From assembly GCA_905221605.1 (NCBI GenBank), contig CAJNDS010002159.1:388501-452500 (forward strand): a DNA stretch of 64,000 bases, written 5' to 3'. Below the pieces are notes generated by a model, which saw only the letters and a program-made list of their open reading frames with translations, was not told the DNA's origin and ran no database searches. Shown here piece after piece: positions 30,330 through 41,700 of the stretch. The translations under genes and the position numbers were made by a program. This stretch comes from Symbiodinium natans. Its lineage: Eukaryota; Sar; Dinophyceae; Suessiales; Symbiodiniaceae. Every line of letters begins with the position of its first letter. Position 1 is the first letter of the stretch.

Positions 30330-30902
30330 TCAAACATTCAGCAACTCAAACCGCAAATACTGCCTATTATTGCCCTCAACTGTGCAATGATTTTGACCTA
30401 ATTTGTTTTCAATGCTTTCTATGGTATAAATATTTTGGCTGTAATTTCCCACCCTTTCTTTTTCATTTGGTTTTCGCTTCCTAAATATCTTAACTTCATC
30501 TCCTACATCTAAATCGGGATATACGCGGTTCTTCTTTCCTTTCATTGTTAAATTTAATTTCACTTTGAATTGGTTACTGGGCTTTCGGGCTTCTTTCGGC
30601 GTAAATCCCGTTGCTGAGTGCTTCATTTGATTATTATAGGTTAATGATATTTCTAACATGTAATCTGGCCATTGGATGTTTTGTTTTCCTTTTTTCTCAT
30701 CTGTTTCAACTCTACGATATAATAAATCTTTAAAAGTGCGGATGGCTTTTTCACTAAAATTTGGGTGCGCCCTCGTTCTATGATGTTCTATGTTTTCATC
30801 TTTCAAATACTTTTGTATTGCTTCCTTGTTCATTGCTCCCTCGTCGTCTGTATAAATTATCTCGGGTTTTTTTCCCATCTTGTCAACAGAGTGTGGTAAT
30901 GG
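30330..30902 (-). pseudogene. Retroviral-type (rve/DDE) integrase, 5'-truncated
   Basis: The reading continues in frame upstream of the first Met to about 30902, where it meets a stop (LPHSVDKMGKKPEIIYTDDE). It contains the second catalytic Asp region (IYTDDEGAM), the Glu region (HPNFSEKAIRTFKDLL), the conserved YNNQMKHSATGFTPKEA block and a C-terminal small-barrel segment (DLDVGDEVKIFRKRK). The zinc-binding N-terminus and the first catalytic Asp are missing, and no continuation is seen upstream, so the protein should be inactive. The family matches integrases of Polintons and related elements. It lies tail-to-tail with the RCC1-like ORF. Confidence 0.85.
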
Positions 30903-31058
30903 TTAATTAGTTTGGAAGTGTTGCCCCGCACTTCATTTTCTTTTGACAGCGAAGCAGAAACACCCCTAAATATTCTAGTAATTAATGAATTCAATTATTA
31001 GAATGTTTGTTTTATCAGTCTAACCACGCCTAAAGACTAGACTTTTTAATATAGTAAG

Positions 31059-31643
31059 ATGGAAAAACGAGTGTGTAAATCGTGTTGCGCGACAAAAGAT
31101 ATTGAAGAGTTTGATGGTTTTAAGACTTGTAGTAAGTGCCGTGAAGCGAAAAGAAAATGTTACGGTAAAAACAAAAACGAGTATAACCAAGCGAGAAGAG
31201 AAGAGAGGGCAAAAGGGAGCCAACTATGCGAAGAATGCGGGCACAAAATCAAACACGAAAACTGGGATGCCCATTTCCATTATGCCCTACATCCGAACTC
31301 GGAACTAAATGTGTTGATGACAGATTATTTGAGGAAATTAGGAAATTTACGGAAAGAAGGCAAACTAAACAACAAATTACAAGCAGAGATGAAGGCAGAA
31401 TACGAAAAGCAAAAAAAGGAAATACGCAAACGATTAAACGAGCAATTCCCTAATAAATTTGTTGGTGAAGAGGAAACACCAGAACCACAGCCCGAACCCG
31501 AGAAACCTAAACCCGATATAGATAAAGTGTTTAATCACGTCCATCAATTGCTAATGAATGATGAGTTTCTAAAAGACTATTTTATGCCATTCGGTAAGCA
31601 TAAGGACAGAGTTATTATTGAAATTCCTGTTGGTAAACCATAA
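31059..31643 (+). CDS. Zinc-finger protein of the TIR element
   Basis: This is an intact 194-residue ORF. The N-terminus has paired CxxC motifs (CKSC at 6-9, CSKC near 24-27), followed by a basic stretch. A second finger follows with CEEC and HFHYALHP. Residues ~90-130 are Lys/Glu-rich and predicted helical, residues ~130-150 are Pro/Glu repeats (PEPQPEPEKPKP), and the C-terminus is globular-like. It is AT-rich like the integrase. Small zinc-ribbon ORFs of this type are common in Polinton-like elements, and the function is not known. Transcription would diverge from the integrase. Confidence 0.7.
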   Translation: MEKRVCKSCCATKDIEEFDGFKTCSKCREAKRKCYGKNKNEYNQARREERAKGSQLCEECGHKIKHENWDAHFHYALHPNSELNVLMTDYLRKLGNLRKEGKLNNKLQAEMKAEYEKQKKEIRKRLNEQFPNKFVGEEETPEPQPEPEKPKPDIDKVFNHVHQLLMNDEFLKDYFMPFGKHKDRVIIEIPVGKP

Positions 31644-31778
31644 GTATAATGTAGTTATAATCCTTAGGTTGTTATAGATTATAACTATATTATGGTTATT
31701 TACTATCAGGTGCGTCGCGCGCTCAGTGGCTACCTTATTCCTAAACATTATACCTATTATTGTTATTTTATTAGAATA

Positions 31779-32174
31779 GACCATTTCCATTTTCTAAGGT
31801 TAGGGATTTCGGGTTGTTGTTATTGGATTTTTCTATGGGAATATTGGTGTATGGGGTTGAGTATGTTGTTATTCTATGTGGTGGTGTATGGGTCTTCTAT
31901 TGGTTCCATCTTGTGGGTATCGGGTATAGGTTGTTATGGTTTGGGTCTTTGGGTGAGTTATTCCTGGGGTTCTATCTATGGGTCTTGGATGGGTTAGGGT
32001 TGAGGCATAGGTTGTTATGGTTTTGGGTCTTTGGGTGGGTCTTTCCTAGGGTTTTACCTATGGGTCTTGGGTGAGTTGAAGGTTGAGGTATAGGTTGTTA
32101 TGGTTTTGGGTCTTCGGGTGGCCTAGGGGGGTGGGCATGGTTAGAAAATGGAAATGGTCACTACTAACTCTGGA
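31779..32174 (-). repeat. Right terminal inverted repeat of the large element
   Basis: It is the complement of the left arm, with about four internal units of GGTATAGGTTGTTATGGTTT against two or three on the left. Frames open across it are low-complexity and not genes. Confidence 0.8.
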
Positions 32175-32249
32175 ACCCCCCTCCCTTAAGAACCCCGGAA
32201 GTATTTGCCTCGGTCTTCCCTCCCAGCTTTGTCTCCAGGAAGCGCCGGG

Positions 32250-32302
32250 TGTTGACCAGGATGCCTTGGAGTTGGCCAAGAGTCAGGCTTGCTGGGCCTA
32301 GG
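32250..32302 (+). CDS. Possible small exon
   Basis: After CTCCAG the frame reads EAPGVDQDALELAKSQ. It is coding-like, short, and bounded by a TTTAGGG array. The assignment to a gene is unknown; it may belong to the 5' part of the helicase gene. Confidence 0.3.
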
Positions 32303-32447
32303 GTTTAGGGTTTAGGGTTTAGGGTTTAGGGTTTAGGGTTTAGGGTTTAGGGTTTAGGGTTTAGGGTTTAGGGTTTAGGGTTTAGGGTTTAGGGTTCAGG
32401 GTTCAGGGTTCAGGGTTCAGGGTTCAGGGTTCAGGGTTCAGGGTTCA
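32298..32447 (+). repeat. TTTAGGG array passing into TTCAGGG array
   Basis: About fourteen TTTAGGG units are followed without a break by about eight TTCAGGG units. Confidence 0.95.
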
Positions 32448-32556
32448 ACCAATTATAACTGTACTCATACCTGTACTTTTTGCCATAATCGGGCACTTAG
32501 GGGGCTTATGAGTGGGCTGGAATTGCTTGATAAGTACCATGAACCTCCAAGTAGGG
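32446..32556. mobile_element. Palindromic element family P2, partial
   Basis: AACCAATTATAACTGTACTC to ACCATGAACCTCCAAGTAG, with a shortened left arm. Confidence 0.6.
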
Positions 32557-32830
32557 TTCCGTTAGAGTTCCACTAGGGGCTTCGGGATTTGGGGTATTCC
32601 TAAACCTTAAGCTCTGTGTCAGAGCCCTACCCTGCCTCTTTGCGACCCGAACTACGGCGAACAACAATCTAAGGCTCCCCCACAAAAACTCAAGAAGACA
32701 CTAAACCCTAAACTCCAAACCCCTAACCCTCAACCCCAAAACCCCAAAACCCTAAACCCTAAACCCTAAACCCTAAACCCTAAACCCTAAACCCCAAACC
32801 CCAAACTCTCAATCTTCAACCAGGCCATGG

Positions 32831-32895
32831 CCCTTCCACACACCTCCGCAGCTCAAAAAGAGGCGGGAGTGCGGACGGCTTTCCTCATCCTAGGC
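32831..32895 (+). CDS. Possible small exon
   Basis: An open segment after a CAG reads ALPHTSAAQKEAGVRTAF. No family is recognised. It may precede the helicase exons. Confidence 0.25.
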
Positions 32896-33349
32896 TTTAG
32901 GATTTAGGGTTTAGGGTTTAAGGTTTAGGGTTTAGGGTTTAGGGTTTGTAGGCCTCATGGGTTGAGGCCTCGCTCAGGGTTTAGGGTTCAGGGTGTGGGG
33001 TTTAGGGCTTCGGGTTTAGGCTTTAGGGTTTGGGATGTGGGGGTTAAAGTTTTGGGGTGTGCGCGGCGTGATGCTGGATTCAGATGCGAAGTGCATGGGG
33101 GCCTGCAGGCCCAGGCCCCTTTGGGGATCTAAAGCCCTTAATTGCAAAAGCCTTCATCCTAAATCCTAAAACCTTTACCCGAAACCCTAAACCCAAACCC
33201 TAGACCCTAAATCCTAAACCCCATACCCTATATCCTAAAACCAAAGAGACTTCCTGGGAGTTAAAAGCAGCCACGAACCCTAAGGTCTGGGGATCTAAAA
33301 CCCTGAACCCTGAACCCTCAAGCCTAAACCCTAAACCCTAATTCAGAAG

Positions 33350-33655
33350 TCCCCACAATTCTGTGCGTGTTTGGAGACTGCGCCTACGTGGCACCCGAAG
33401 ATTTTCCGCATTTCTGACAAATCACAAGTCAGTCGGATGCGCCTTGCGGCCCAAAAACCCTAAGCCCTTGAGGGGTTTGTGTTTAGGCCTTGTAGCTTGT
33501 GGGAGCTTATTATAAGGGATCTAGCCAGGACGCTAGATCTCAGTCGCGACTGAGTTTCGTCACGAGTTCAAGGACGTTGGTGATTCCCAAGGCAGGGGCA
33601 AACACGCCTCCGCGCAAGATGCGGCGAGCAACTGCGGAAGTGACGACCATCCCTA
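33350..33655 (+). CDS. Two possible small exons 5' of the helicase
   Basis: At 33350-33456 one frame reads HPKIFRISDKSQVSRMRLA. At 33531-33650 another reads LSFVTSSRTLVIPKAG and then a basic stretch. Both are repeat-free islands on the + strand. They are likely upstream exons of the helicase gene, but that is inference from position. Confidence 0.3.
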
Positions 33656-33701
33656 AACCCTAAACCCTAAACCCTAAACCCTAAACCCTAAGGTGAGCAA
33701 G

Positions 33702-36007
33702 CCTTCACCTGCGAAGCGACTCTGACCCCTTGTCCGAGACCTTGTTCGACGCCACGTGTTGTGTGTCAGGCGCTTCCTTCAAAATGGATGTGGGTAGTTT
33801 CCTAAATTAGGGTCCCTTTTTGGGTACCCATTATAAGGCGGCACCCTTTAACAAGGGATCCCAAAGAAGGGACCCTAATTTAGAGAACTACCCATGTGGA
33901 GCTGGCGGACACAACTGGTGTTTTGCAGGCGACGTTCTGGTCCACCGAGTACGTTTTGAACATCCATGCCGGTGCCCCTAAACCCTAAACCCTAAACCCT
34001 AAACCCTAAACCCTAAACTTTGGAAGTAGTTGTGGAGCGGCTGCGGATCGGAAGGATGGCCAAGCCAAGTGGTTGCAGCTCCTGGCGGCATCGCATCGCG
34101 TCGTATCCCTTCGTGGGAGCCCTAAATTTAGCCGACCGTGTGATGACGAGAGGTACCCCAACAAAGGGACCTAATGTAGGGGACAAGCATAACAAGCTTA
34201 GGTTTAGGGGCTTGGGGCTTTAGGACTTTGAGGCTTAGGGCCTAAGAGGTGTAGTGGCTTTGGGGGTTAGGGTGTTGGTTTGTTGGGAATGAAGAGTTTA
34301 GGGTCTGAGTGCTTCAAGGTTTTCAGGTTTCCAGAAAGTAGATGGCAAGTTTGCGGGATCTTGGGTCGTCTTAGGAGTTTGGGGAGGCTGGGGTCTAGTG
34401 CTTGGGGGGTTTATGGATTGGGGGTTTAGAGGTTGGAGGTTTGGGGGGTTCGGGTCATGGGGATTTGATGGTTTGGCGGTGTAGGGTGGTTAGGGTTTTG
34501 GGGAGGTTTGGGGTTTGGAGTTTCCACGGTGTGTCGGAATGCTGGGGTTCCCACTATAAAGCTACGTAGAGATGGATATACTAGTGGTTCTTCCCAGGTG
34601 GGGTGCTGTTTTCAGTTTTGGACCCTAAACCCTGAACCCTAAACCCTAAACCCTAAACCCTAAACCCTAAACTGAGCGTTCAGGGACCGGCTTCCCGCTG
34701 GCCAGGCCATTATGAACTCCATGTCCAAACGGCTGACCATTGTCCAGGGGCCCCCCGGCACCGGCAAGACACATACGCTCCTTGGCTAGGGTTTAGGGTT
34801 TAGGGTTTAGGGCTTAGGGCTTAGGGCTTAGGGCTTAGGGCTTAGGGCTTAGGGCTTAGGGCTTAGGGCTTAGGGCTTAGGGCGTAGGGCTTAGGGCTTA
34901 GGGCTTAGGGCTTAGGGTAGCGGTTAGGATACGTAGTCTTAGGGTTTAGGGTTCAGGGTTCAGGGTCTAGGACCCAGAGTAGGCCCTTATTCCCTTTCTT
35001 TGAGTTCAGGTTCCCTCTCAAAAGCCTCTTTAAACCAAAAAGGGCACCCTTTTTTTTCCTAGATTGCTCCTGGGTCTAGGGGTTCTCAGTATCTAAAAAG
35101 GGCCTAAAGCCCTTAACCCGAGCTGCGGTCGACCATACTAAACCCTAAACCCTAAACCCTAAACCCTAAACCCTAAACCCCAAAGAAGCCTTGGCTTCCA
35201 ATTTTGTAGATGACGGCTTCATGGCCTGAATCCCGGTCTAGGATTCTCGGGTGTAGATAGGGTTTAGGGTTTAGGGTTTAGGGTTTAGGGTTTAGGGTTT
35301 AGGGTTTTTCTCGAGGCCTTCAGCATGTAATCTTTGGGGTTTAGGGATCAGGGTTTGGGGATTGGGTTTCGGGTGTGTTTTTGTGCGGGGCTATACCTCG
35401 TGTACCGTCTTTTGTTACTTGGGCTTGGGGATAAAGCTCGTTTCTGACTCGGATTCATGGCTCCCCCTAAACCTTTGGCCCTAAACTCGTAGCCCTGAAC
35501 CCCTAAGCCTTAAGCCTAACACCTAAGCCCCAAGCCCAAAACCCTACACTCCTAAACCCTAAACCCTAAACCCTAAACCCTAAACCCTAAACCCTAAGTC
35601 TTCGGGTGTTCAAGCTCCTTTGGCTTCCGGGGCAGTTCCCGAGTCTCCGACCCTCGCCTCGCCACCCGAAGTCCTCAACAGGCATTTCCCTTAGGGTTTA
35701 GGGTTTAGGGCTATGGCATGACCTAGAATCTCCATGTATATACATATGGGGGGGGGTTCCAAAAATCAGGGACCCCTAATTTGAGCACAAATACCCCCTA
35801 ATTTCTGAAATCCCCATATATGCAGAGCGTTTAGGGCTTTCGGGCTCATCATCCATAGAACCGGCTGGGGCTTGGGCCTCGGGATGCAAATAGGCCGTGG
35901 CAGAAGGCCTGGAAGCCTTGGAAGCAATGACATCCTCTAAACCCTAAACCCTGAACCCTGAACCCTATATTATATATATAACCCTATATTATATATATAT
36001 ATAACCC

Positions 36008-36054
<47 letters not shown>

Positions 36055-38687
36055 ACCCTAAACCCCAAACCCTAATCGCGTGCCTTCGTAGTTGTGAACC
36101 CCCTCAAGGCCCTAAACCCCCCAGGCTTAGAGGGTCGTTCGACAGCCGCTTGGTACCAAGCATTGCTAATGCTATCGAGGGTTTAGGGTTTAGGGTTTAG
36201 GGTTTAGGGTTAAGGGTTTAGGGTTTAGGGTTTAGGGTTTAGGGTCATCGAGAGCTAGATGAGAGGCCCAAGAAGGTCATCAGCCTCGAAGTCCTTCACC
36301 CCTCAGCCATCGTGTGCCTGAACCTTGGACTCTCCACTTCATCTCAAGCCCGACCTAACCCTGTATCCTAACCATGCCGTATGACTAACCCCCCCTAAAC
36401 CCTACGACCCTTTATTTGAGTGTAAGTTTATAGGGTCTAGAGTGCCGCCCCGAAACCCTAAACACTAACCATTGTAGAGTCGTGTCCAACTCAGGTCCGT
36501 GCGTATCCTCACGACATGGGTCAAGACCATGGGCCACCTGTCATCTCGCATTCGGACAGCTTAGGGTTCTTTAGGGTTTGTAGGGTTTAGGGTTTGGGGT
36601 GACCTAATCCTTACACAAGCCTACAGAAGCTCGAAGCTTCGGGTTCTAAATGCAGTGTTCTAGGATGGGAAATTGTCCCTCTGTCACAGAAAGGATGCCC
36701 AAAAAGAGAATTTAGGAGACCTCCCCCCCTCCCGCCCCCTGCACAAGCAAACAGAAGATGGGAGATGGCAGCTAAAGAGGGTTGGCGGCTGTTGGTAGTG
36801 CTTAAGCGGGACGACCCTAGAGTCATCACGAGTTTAACTCAGGGTTTACATGGTTTGGGGTTAGGGTTGCACTTAAGCACATAGACCTGGAACCTTCAAC
36901 CCTCCTCCCTTTGCCGAGCATAGGAACATCTTGGTGGCTGACAAAACCTTCAGAACCCCCAAGCCCTAAACCTAAGCTGCTTAAACCCCACCCACCCTAG
37001 ACCCCCCAAAACCCTAAACACCAAACCCCCAAAACCCCTACACCGGAGAAGCCCTAACCCCCCCCTACACCCCCATATCATGAGCTCCTCAACCCATCCC
37101 TCGATTCGGATGCCCGGTAGTACCGTGCTTTGCGAGGGCACCTAGATGAGGGTGTAGGGTGTGGGCTTGTTTAGGGTTTAGGGTTTAGGGTTTAGGGGTT
37201 TAGGGGTTTAGGGCTTTAGGGCTTTAGGGCTTTAGGGCTTTAGGGCTTTAGGGCTTTAGGGCTTTAGGGCTTTAGGGCTTTAGGGCAGCTCAGGGCAGCG
37301 TCGGACGGTTTAGGAACGCCGGGGTCGGGTCGGGGGGTAAGGGTTCCAGGCTTAGGGTTCAGAGGTTTAGGGACTGAGGGTGGATCCTTAGAGGTTTTGA
37401 AGGGTAGTTACTAGTACTTACATGGGCCCTTAAGGTTTAGGGTTCTAGGGTTCTAGGGTTTAGGGGTTAGGGTTTAGGGTTTAGGGTTAGGGTAGTTACA
37501 TGGTCCCTTAATATGGCCCCTTACCTCCTTTCAAGGGTTCGGAAGTATGGGCCCTTGGGTTGTATAGGGTACATATGGGTTATATCAGGGGTCCCCAATT
37601 CAGGGCCCATACTAAGGGGCCATGGCAACTACCCTCAGACACATGACATGGTTTATCGGCACTGGAGGCGTGGGAGTGCGAGATTTGGTGGATTCTTAGG
37701 CTTCGCCAAACCCTAAACTTCCTAAACCCTTAGCCCTGACACCCCCACAGCCTCAACCCAAAACCCCAAACCCTAAACCCTAAAACCCTAAAGCCCTAAA
37801 ACCCCAAAACACTAAACCCCTGAACACTAGACCCCACAACCTCAAATGCACACTTCATGTGGTCATGGTTTGCGTGTGGAGGTGACTAGAAAGATGAACA
37901 GCCATAAAGCCCTCGAACCCCGAAGCTGCTAGGGTTTAGAGTGTAGGGTGTAGGGTTTAGGGTTTACCCAACCCTAAACCCTAAACCCTAAACCCTAAAC
38001 CCTAAACCCTAAATCCTAAGGGTTTAGGGTTGCATCCGATTCGGTAGTGCATGTTTGTGGGTCTCTAGGATTCATTGTCAGGTTACAAGCCCTTGCTGGC
38101 GACCTCCGAGTGCAACGTGGCCGTGGACAACATCGCTGAAGGCCGGCCATCGTTCAGTTGTAGTTCTCTCGCTTGGGTGTTAGGGTTTAGGGTTTAGGGT
38201 TTGAGGTTTAGGGTTTAGGGTTTGGGGTTTGGGGTTTAGGGTTTAGGGTTAGGGCTTAGGGCTTACGTAAAGGCCCTGTGTTTGACATGTTCAGTCTGTT
38301 GCCCGTCTTGTGTTTAAGCTAATTTGGCAGAAGCTTCAAGGCCAAGGGCTGGAGGGCTGAGGTTCTATATGCGGTTATGCAGGGGTTTAGGGTTTAGGGT
38401 TTAGGGTTTAGGGTTTAGGGGTTCATTCTGTACAACTTCGCGTGAAGAAGGCAAACCCTTTAAGCCTAAACCTTAGACTCCAAACCCTGAGCCCTAAACC
38501 CTAAACCCCAAAGCCCCTAACCCCCTAAACCCCTAAACTCCTTAACCCCTAAACCCCTAAGCCCCTAAACCCCTAAACCCCTAAACCTTAAACTGCTGAC
38601 ATCCCGGGGCGCGCTCCTTCTCGGCCTCTGTAGCCAGCTTGGGCCTCGGGTGGTGCGGTTGCGGTGTTGGTTTGTGTTTTTTGTGGG

Positions 38688-38719
<32 letters not shown>

Positions 38720-41700
38720 GTATGGGAAGGCTTCTACGTACCCTAAACCCTAAACCTTAAACCCTAAACTTTCAACCTTAGACCTTAAACCCTAAACCTT
38801 AAACCCTAAACCCTGAACCCAAACCCTAGGCCCCAAAAGCGTTGCAAGTTTCCAGCAGGTCTGGTCGACAATGGCATTCGGGTGGTAAGGATCGGACGAC
38901 TGGAGAAGGCGCTGGGTGGCTTCAGGTTTCGGGTTCATAGTGTTTAGGGTTTAGGGTTCGGTTTAGGGTTTAGCGTTCATAGGGTTTAGGGTTGAGGGTT
39001 TAGGGTTCATAGGGTTTAGGGTTTCTAGGCTTTAGGGTTCATGGGCTTTAGGGTTCACAGGGTTCAGAGGGTTCATAGTGTTCAATAGGGTTCAATACGG
39101 TTCATGAGGTTCATAGGGTTCATAGGGTTCATAAGGTTCAAAAGGTTTAGGGTTTAGGGTTCAGGGGGTTTAGGATTTAGGGTTTAGGGCTTGGGGTTCA
39201 TAGGGTTTAGGGTTTAGGGCTTAGGGCTTGGGGTTCACAGGGTTTAGGGTTTAGGGCTTGGGGTTCGTGCGGTTTAGGGTTTATGGTTCATAGGGTTCTG
39301 GTTTCGGGCTTGAGGTTCATAGGATACAAGGTACACACGGCTTAAAACTTCACGTCGGGGTCTTGGGGGTTTGCCCATGTGATTTGTAAGAGCTGATTCA
39401 AAGGTTCCAAGCCCTAAACCCGTAACCCGTAAACCCCTAAATTGGATTCGAATTCCAAACTAGGGCGCCTACTTTTGGGGTGTCTTTGGGGGCTGCGGCG
39501 CTCCACCTCACAATCCCAAACTCGAATGTGTTGGGTTTCGGGTTTAGGGCCTCATGGTTTGGGTAAACCAAACAGCGATTCCAGGTAACAAAAGCAGACG
39601 TCCTTTGCTTGGAGGTCAGCACAAAATTGCAGCAGGCAGGCCTGGAGAACCTGGTCAAGGAGCGGCGTGCCTCTCGCAGCAAGAGGGTGGTTCGGGTATG
39701 GGGTTTAGGGTTTAGGGTTTTGAGTTTCAAGCTTTGCTCAGGGGCTGCAGGGTATTTTGTGGACACCTAGGCTTGCAGAAGCTTTAGATCCCTAGAAGAC
39801 ATGCCCCCCTACATAGTCCTTGCATAACCCTGGATAACCACTAGACACTAGGGCTCAGGGTTTCCGGTTGAGCTAAACCCTAAACCGTAAACCGTAAACC
39901 CCCGAACCTCAGCGGTGGGGGTTGTCTCTGTGCATGGGCACTGGCGACAAGGCTCCAAGGCCTCGAGTTGTATCTGAAACCCATCTGTAGGGTTTAAGGA
40001 TACACTAGGGTTTTGAGATTGGTGATTTCGGGTTTAGGGTTTACGGTTTAGGGGTTGGGGTTTAGGGTTTAGGGATTCTAGGGACTTGGGTTTAGAGTTT
40101 GGGCGCCGTGGAACTGCCAAGTTGGTCTGAGCACATGCATTGGAAGGTTAGCTTTACAGGGCTTCGGGTTTTAGGGGTATAGGGTTTAGGGTTTAGGGTT
40201 TAGGGAATGAAAGTAACCTATACAGCCTCCACAATGAATAGACACGCGCTTCGTGTTCGCAAAGTGGGCTCAAGTGAGCCTTCAATACGATCTACAACTC
40301 CTTGGCCTATGTTCGCCATGCTCCGGCTTCTCGTGTGACTCCGAACAACCGTGGCAGACATGTGAGCTTTCGGTTGCAGACCGCAAACCGTAGGCCTTCA
40401 ACTAAACGTCCCCAAGCCCTAAACCCTCAACCCTACCCCTAAACCCTAAACCCTAAACCCTAAATCCTACATCCAAGCATCCTAAACCCCCTAAAACCCG
40501 AAGGCTTTGTTGCATATCGCAGCTCTTGGCCTTCGAAGAGTCCTGCGACCCCCAGTCGCTGGTGCAGCTCGACGTTCGTGATGCTGCAAGGCTCAGGGCT
40601 TTTTGAGGCTTAGGGTTTAGGGTTTAGGGCTTAGGGTTTAGGGCTTCGGGTTTAGGGTTTAGGAGGGCTTTTGGTGTTGAGGGTGGTGGGGTTTGAGGTT
40701 TGGGGTTTGGGTCTGGGTTTGGCTCACTGAGGAGGGGGGGGGGGGGGGGGGCGGGTGTTCGCAAAAGAATTTGCAGAATACGTGGTTTTATGAAGGCCTA
40801 TAATCCGGCTTGTGCTGCCCTGTGAGGGCCAACAAAAGCGCTCCGTATCTTCTTCAGGCCTATTGTGGCTACAGCTGGCTGCAAGTTTGCTCGACCATCC
40901 CTCCGGGTTGGCAGCAGCACACAGGTGCATTTGCAAAGGATGTGGACGCGACGCCTCCGGCAGCGACGGGCCCCGCCGCCAACAACTACGTCGTCCTTGG
41001 CGGCGACGGGGTGGGGGTTGGCCAGAAGATCCTCAGTAGCTGAGTGAGTGGACACTTTACACTTTTTGGGGATACTATAATCCCCTTACAGAACTGAAAG
41101 TGTACACTTCTTTTGGGGGGGGGGCTTGTGAACTCAGCAACTAAGGATCCCACCGGCATCACTGCTGCATGACTGGATGGGCAAGGCCGACGCCAGCAAC
41201 ATCGACTTCGACATGGAAGGCATCATGGCCGGGAACCAGTATCCTGCGGCTGCCAGCCTTTGCAACGATCTTCGGAGCAAGTATCTTGGTAGCCCAGTGG
41301 TACCCTTTTACCTTTATTTTTTTGGGGTTCTGGGTTCCCTTGATAAAGTAACCAACCAAAGAAGGGTTTAGGGTTTAGGGTTTAGGGTTTAGGGTTTAGG
41401 GTTTAGGGTTTAGGGTTTAGGGTTTAGGGTTTAGGGTTTAGGGTTTAGGGTTTAGGGGTGCCCTTATTAGAATAAGGTTACTGGGCTACCAAGGTATGGT
41501 AAGGACATCAAGTGCCAGGCCACCTGCCTGTCTGGCGACCACCCGTATGCGGTGAAAGTGGCAGATACCTTGTCATAGTTGGGTACCATTTTACATGTTT
41601 AAGGGTACTTCAGCCCGATAAGGAGTATAAGTCCAAATTTTTAATTTCATCTCAACCATGAACTAGGATACCTTGGACTACTTTGCCGTCATGATCCACG

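Larger units (their letters stand above)
28861..32174. mobile_element. Large TIR element, Polinton/PLV-like remnant, about 3.3 kb
   Basis: Long terminal inverted repeats frame it: left arm 28861-29165, right arm 31779-32174. Each begins near AAGTTAGTAG and contains CCATTTCCATTTTCTAACCA, then CCTAGGCCACC and repeated ACCATAACAACCTATACC units, and ends in the complementary TAGAAAATGGAAATGG. Inside are a truncated retroviral-type integrase (-), a zinc-finger ORF (+) and an RCC1-like ORF (+). The integrase/zinc-finger part is clearly AT-richer than the host DNA. An 8-bp direct repeat ACCCCCCT (28853-28860, 32175-32182) may be the target duplication, but it is low complexity. At 3.3 kb and without capsid or polymerase genes it would be a non-autonomous derivative of a Polinton or Polinton-like virus. 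Confidence 0.75.

Noticed and set aside
29541-30401. Alternative ORF overlapping the RCC1-like gene
   Set aside because: It is a shadow frame of the 117-bp repeats. The RCC1-like frame has the domain pattern.
28853-32182. ACCCCCCT as a firm target duplication of the large element
   Set aside because: Low complexity, and the TIR ends do not align exactly next to it. Kept only as a candidate.
31692-32301. Trp/Gly/Tyr-rich ORFs
   Set aside because: They lie in the right terminal inverted repeat and follow its internal repeats.
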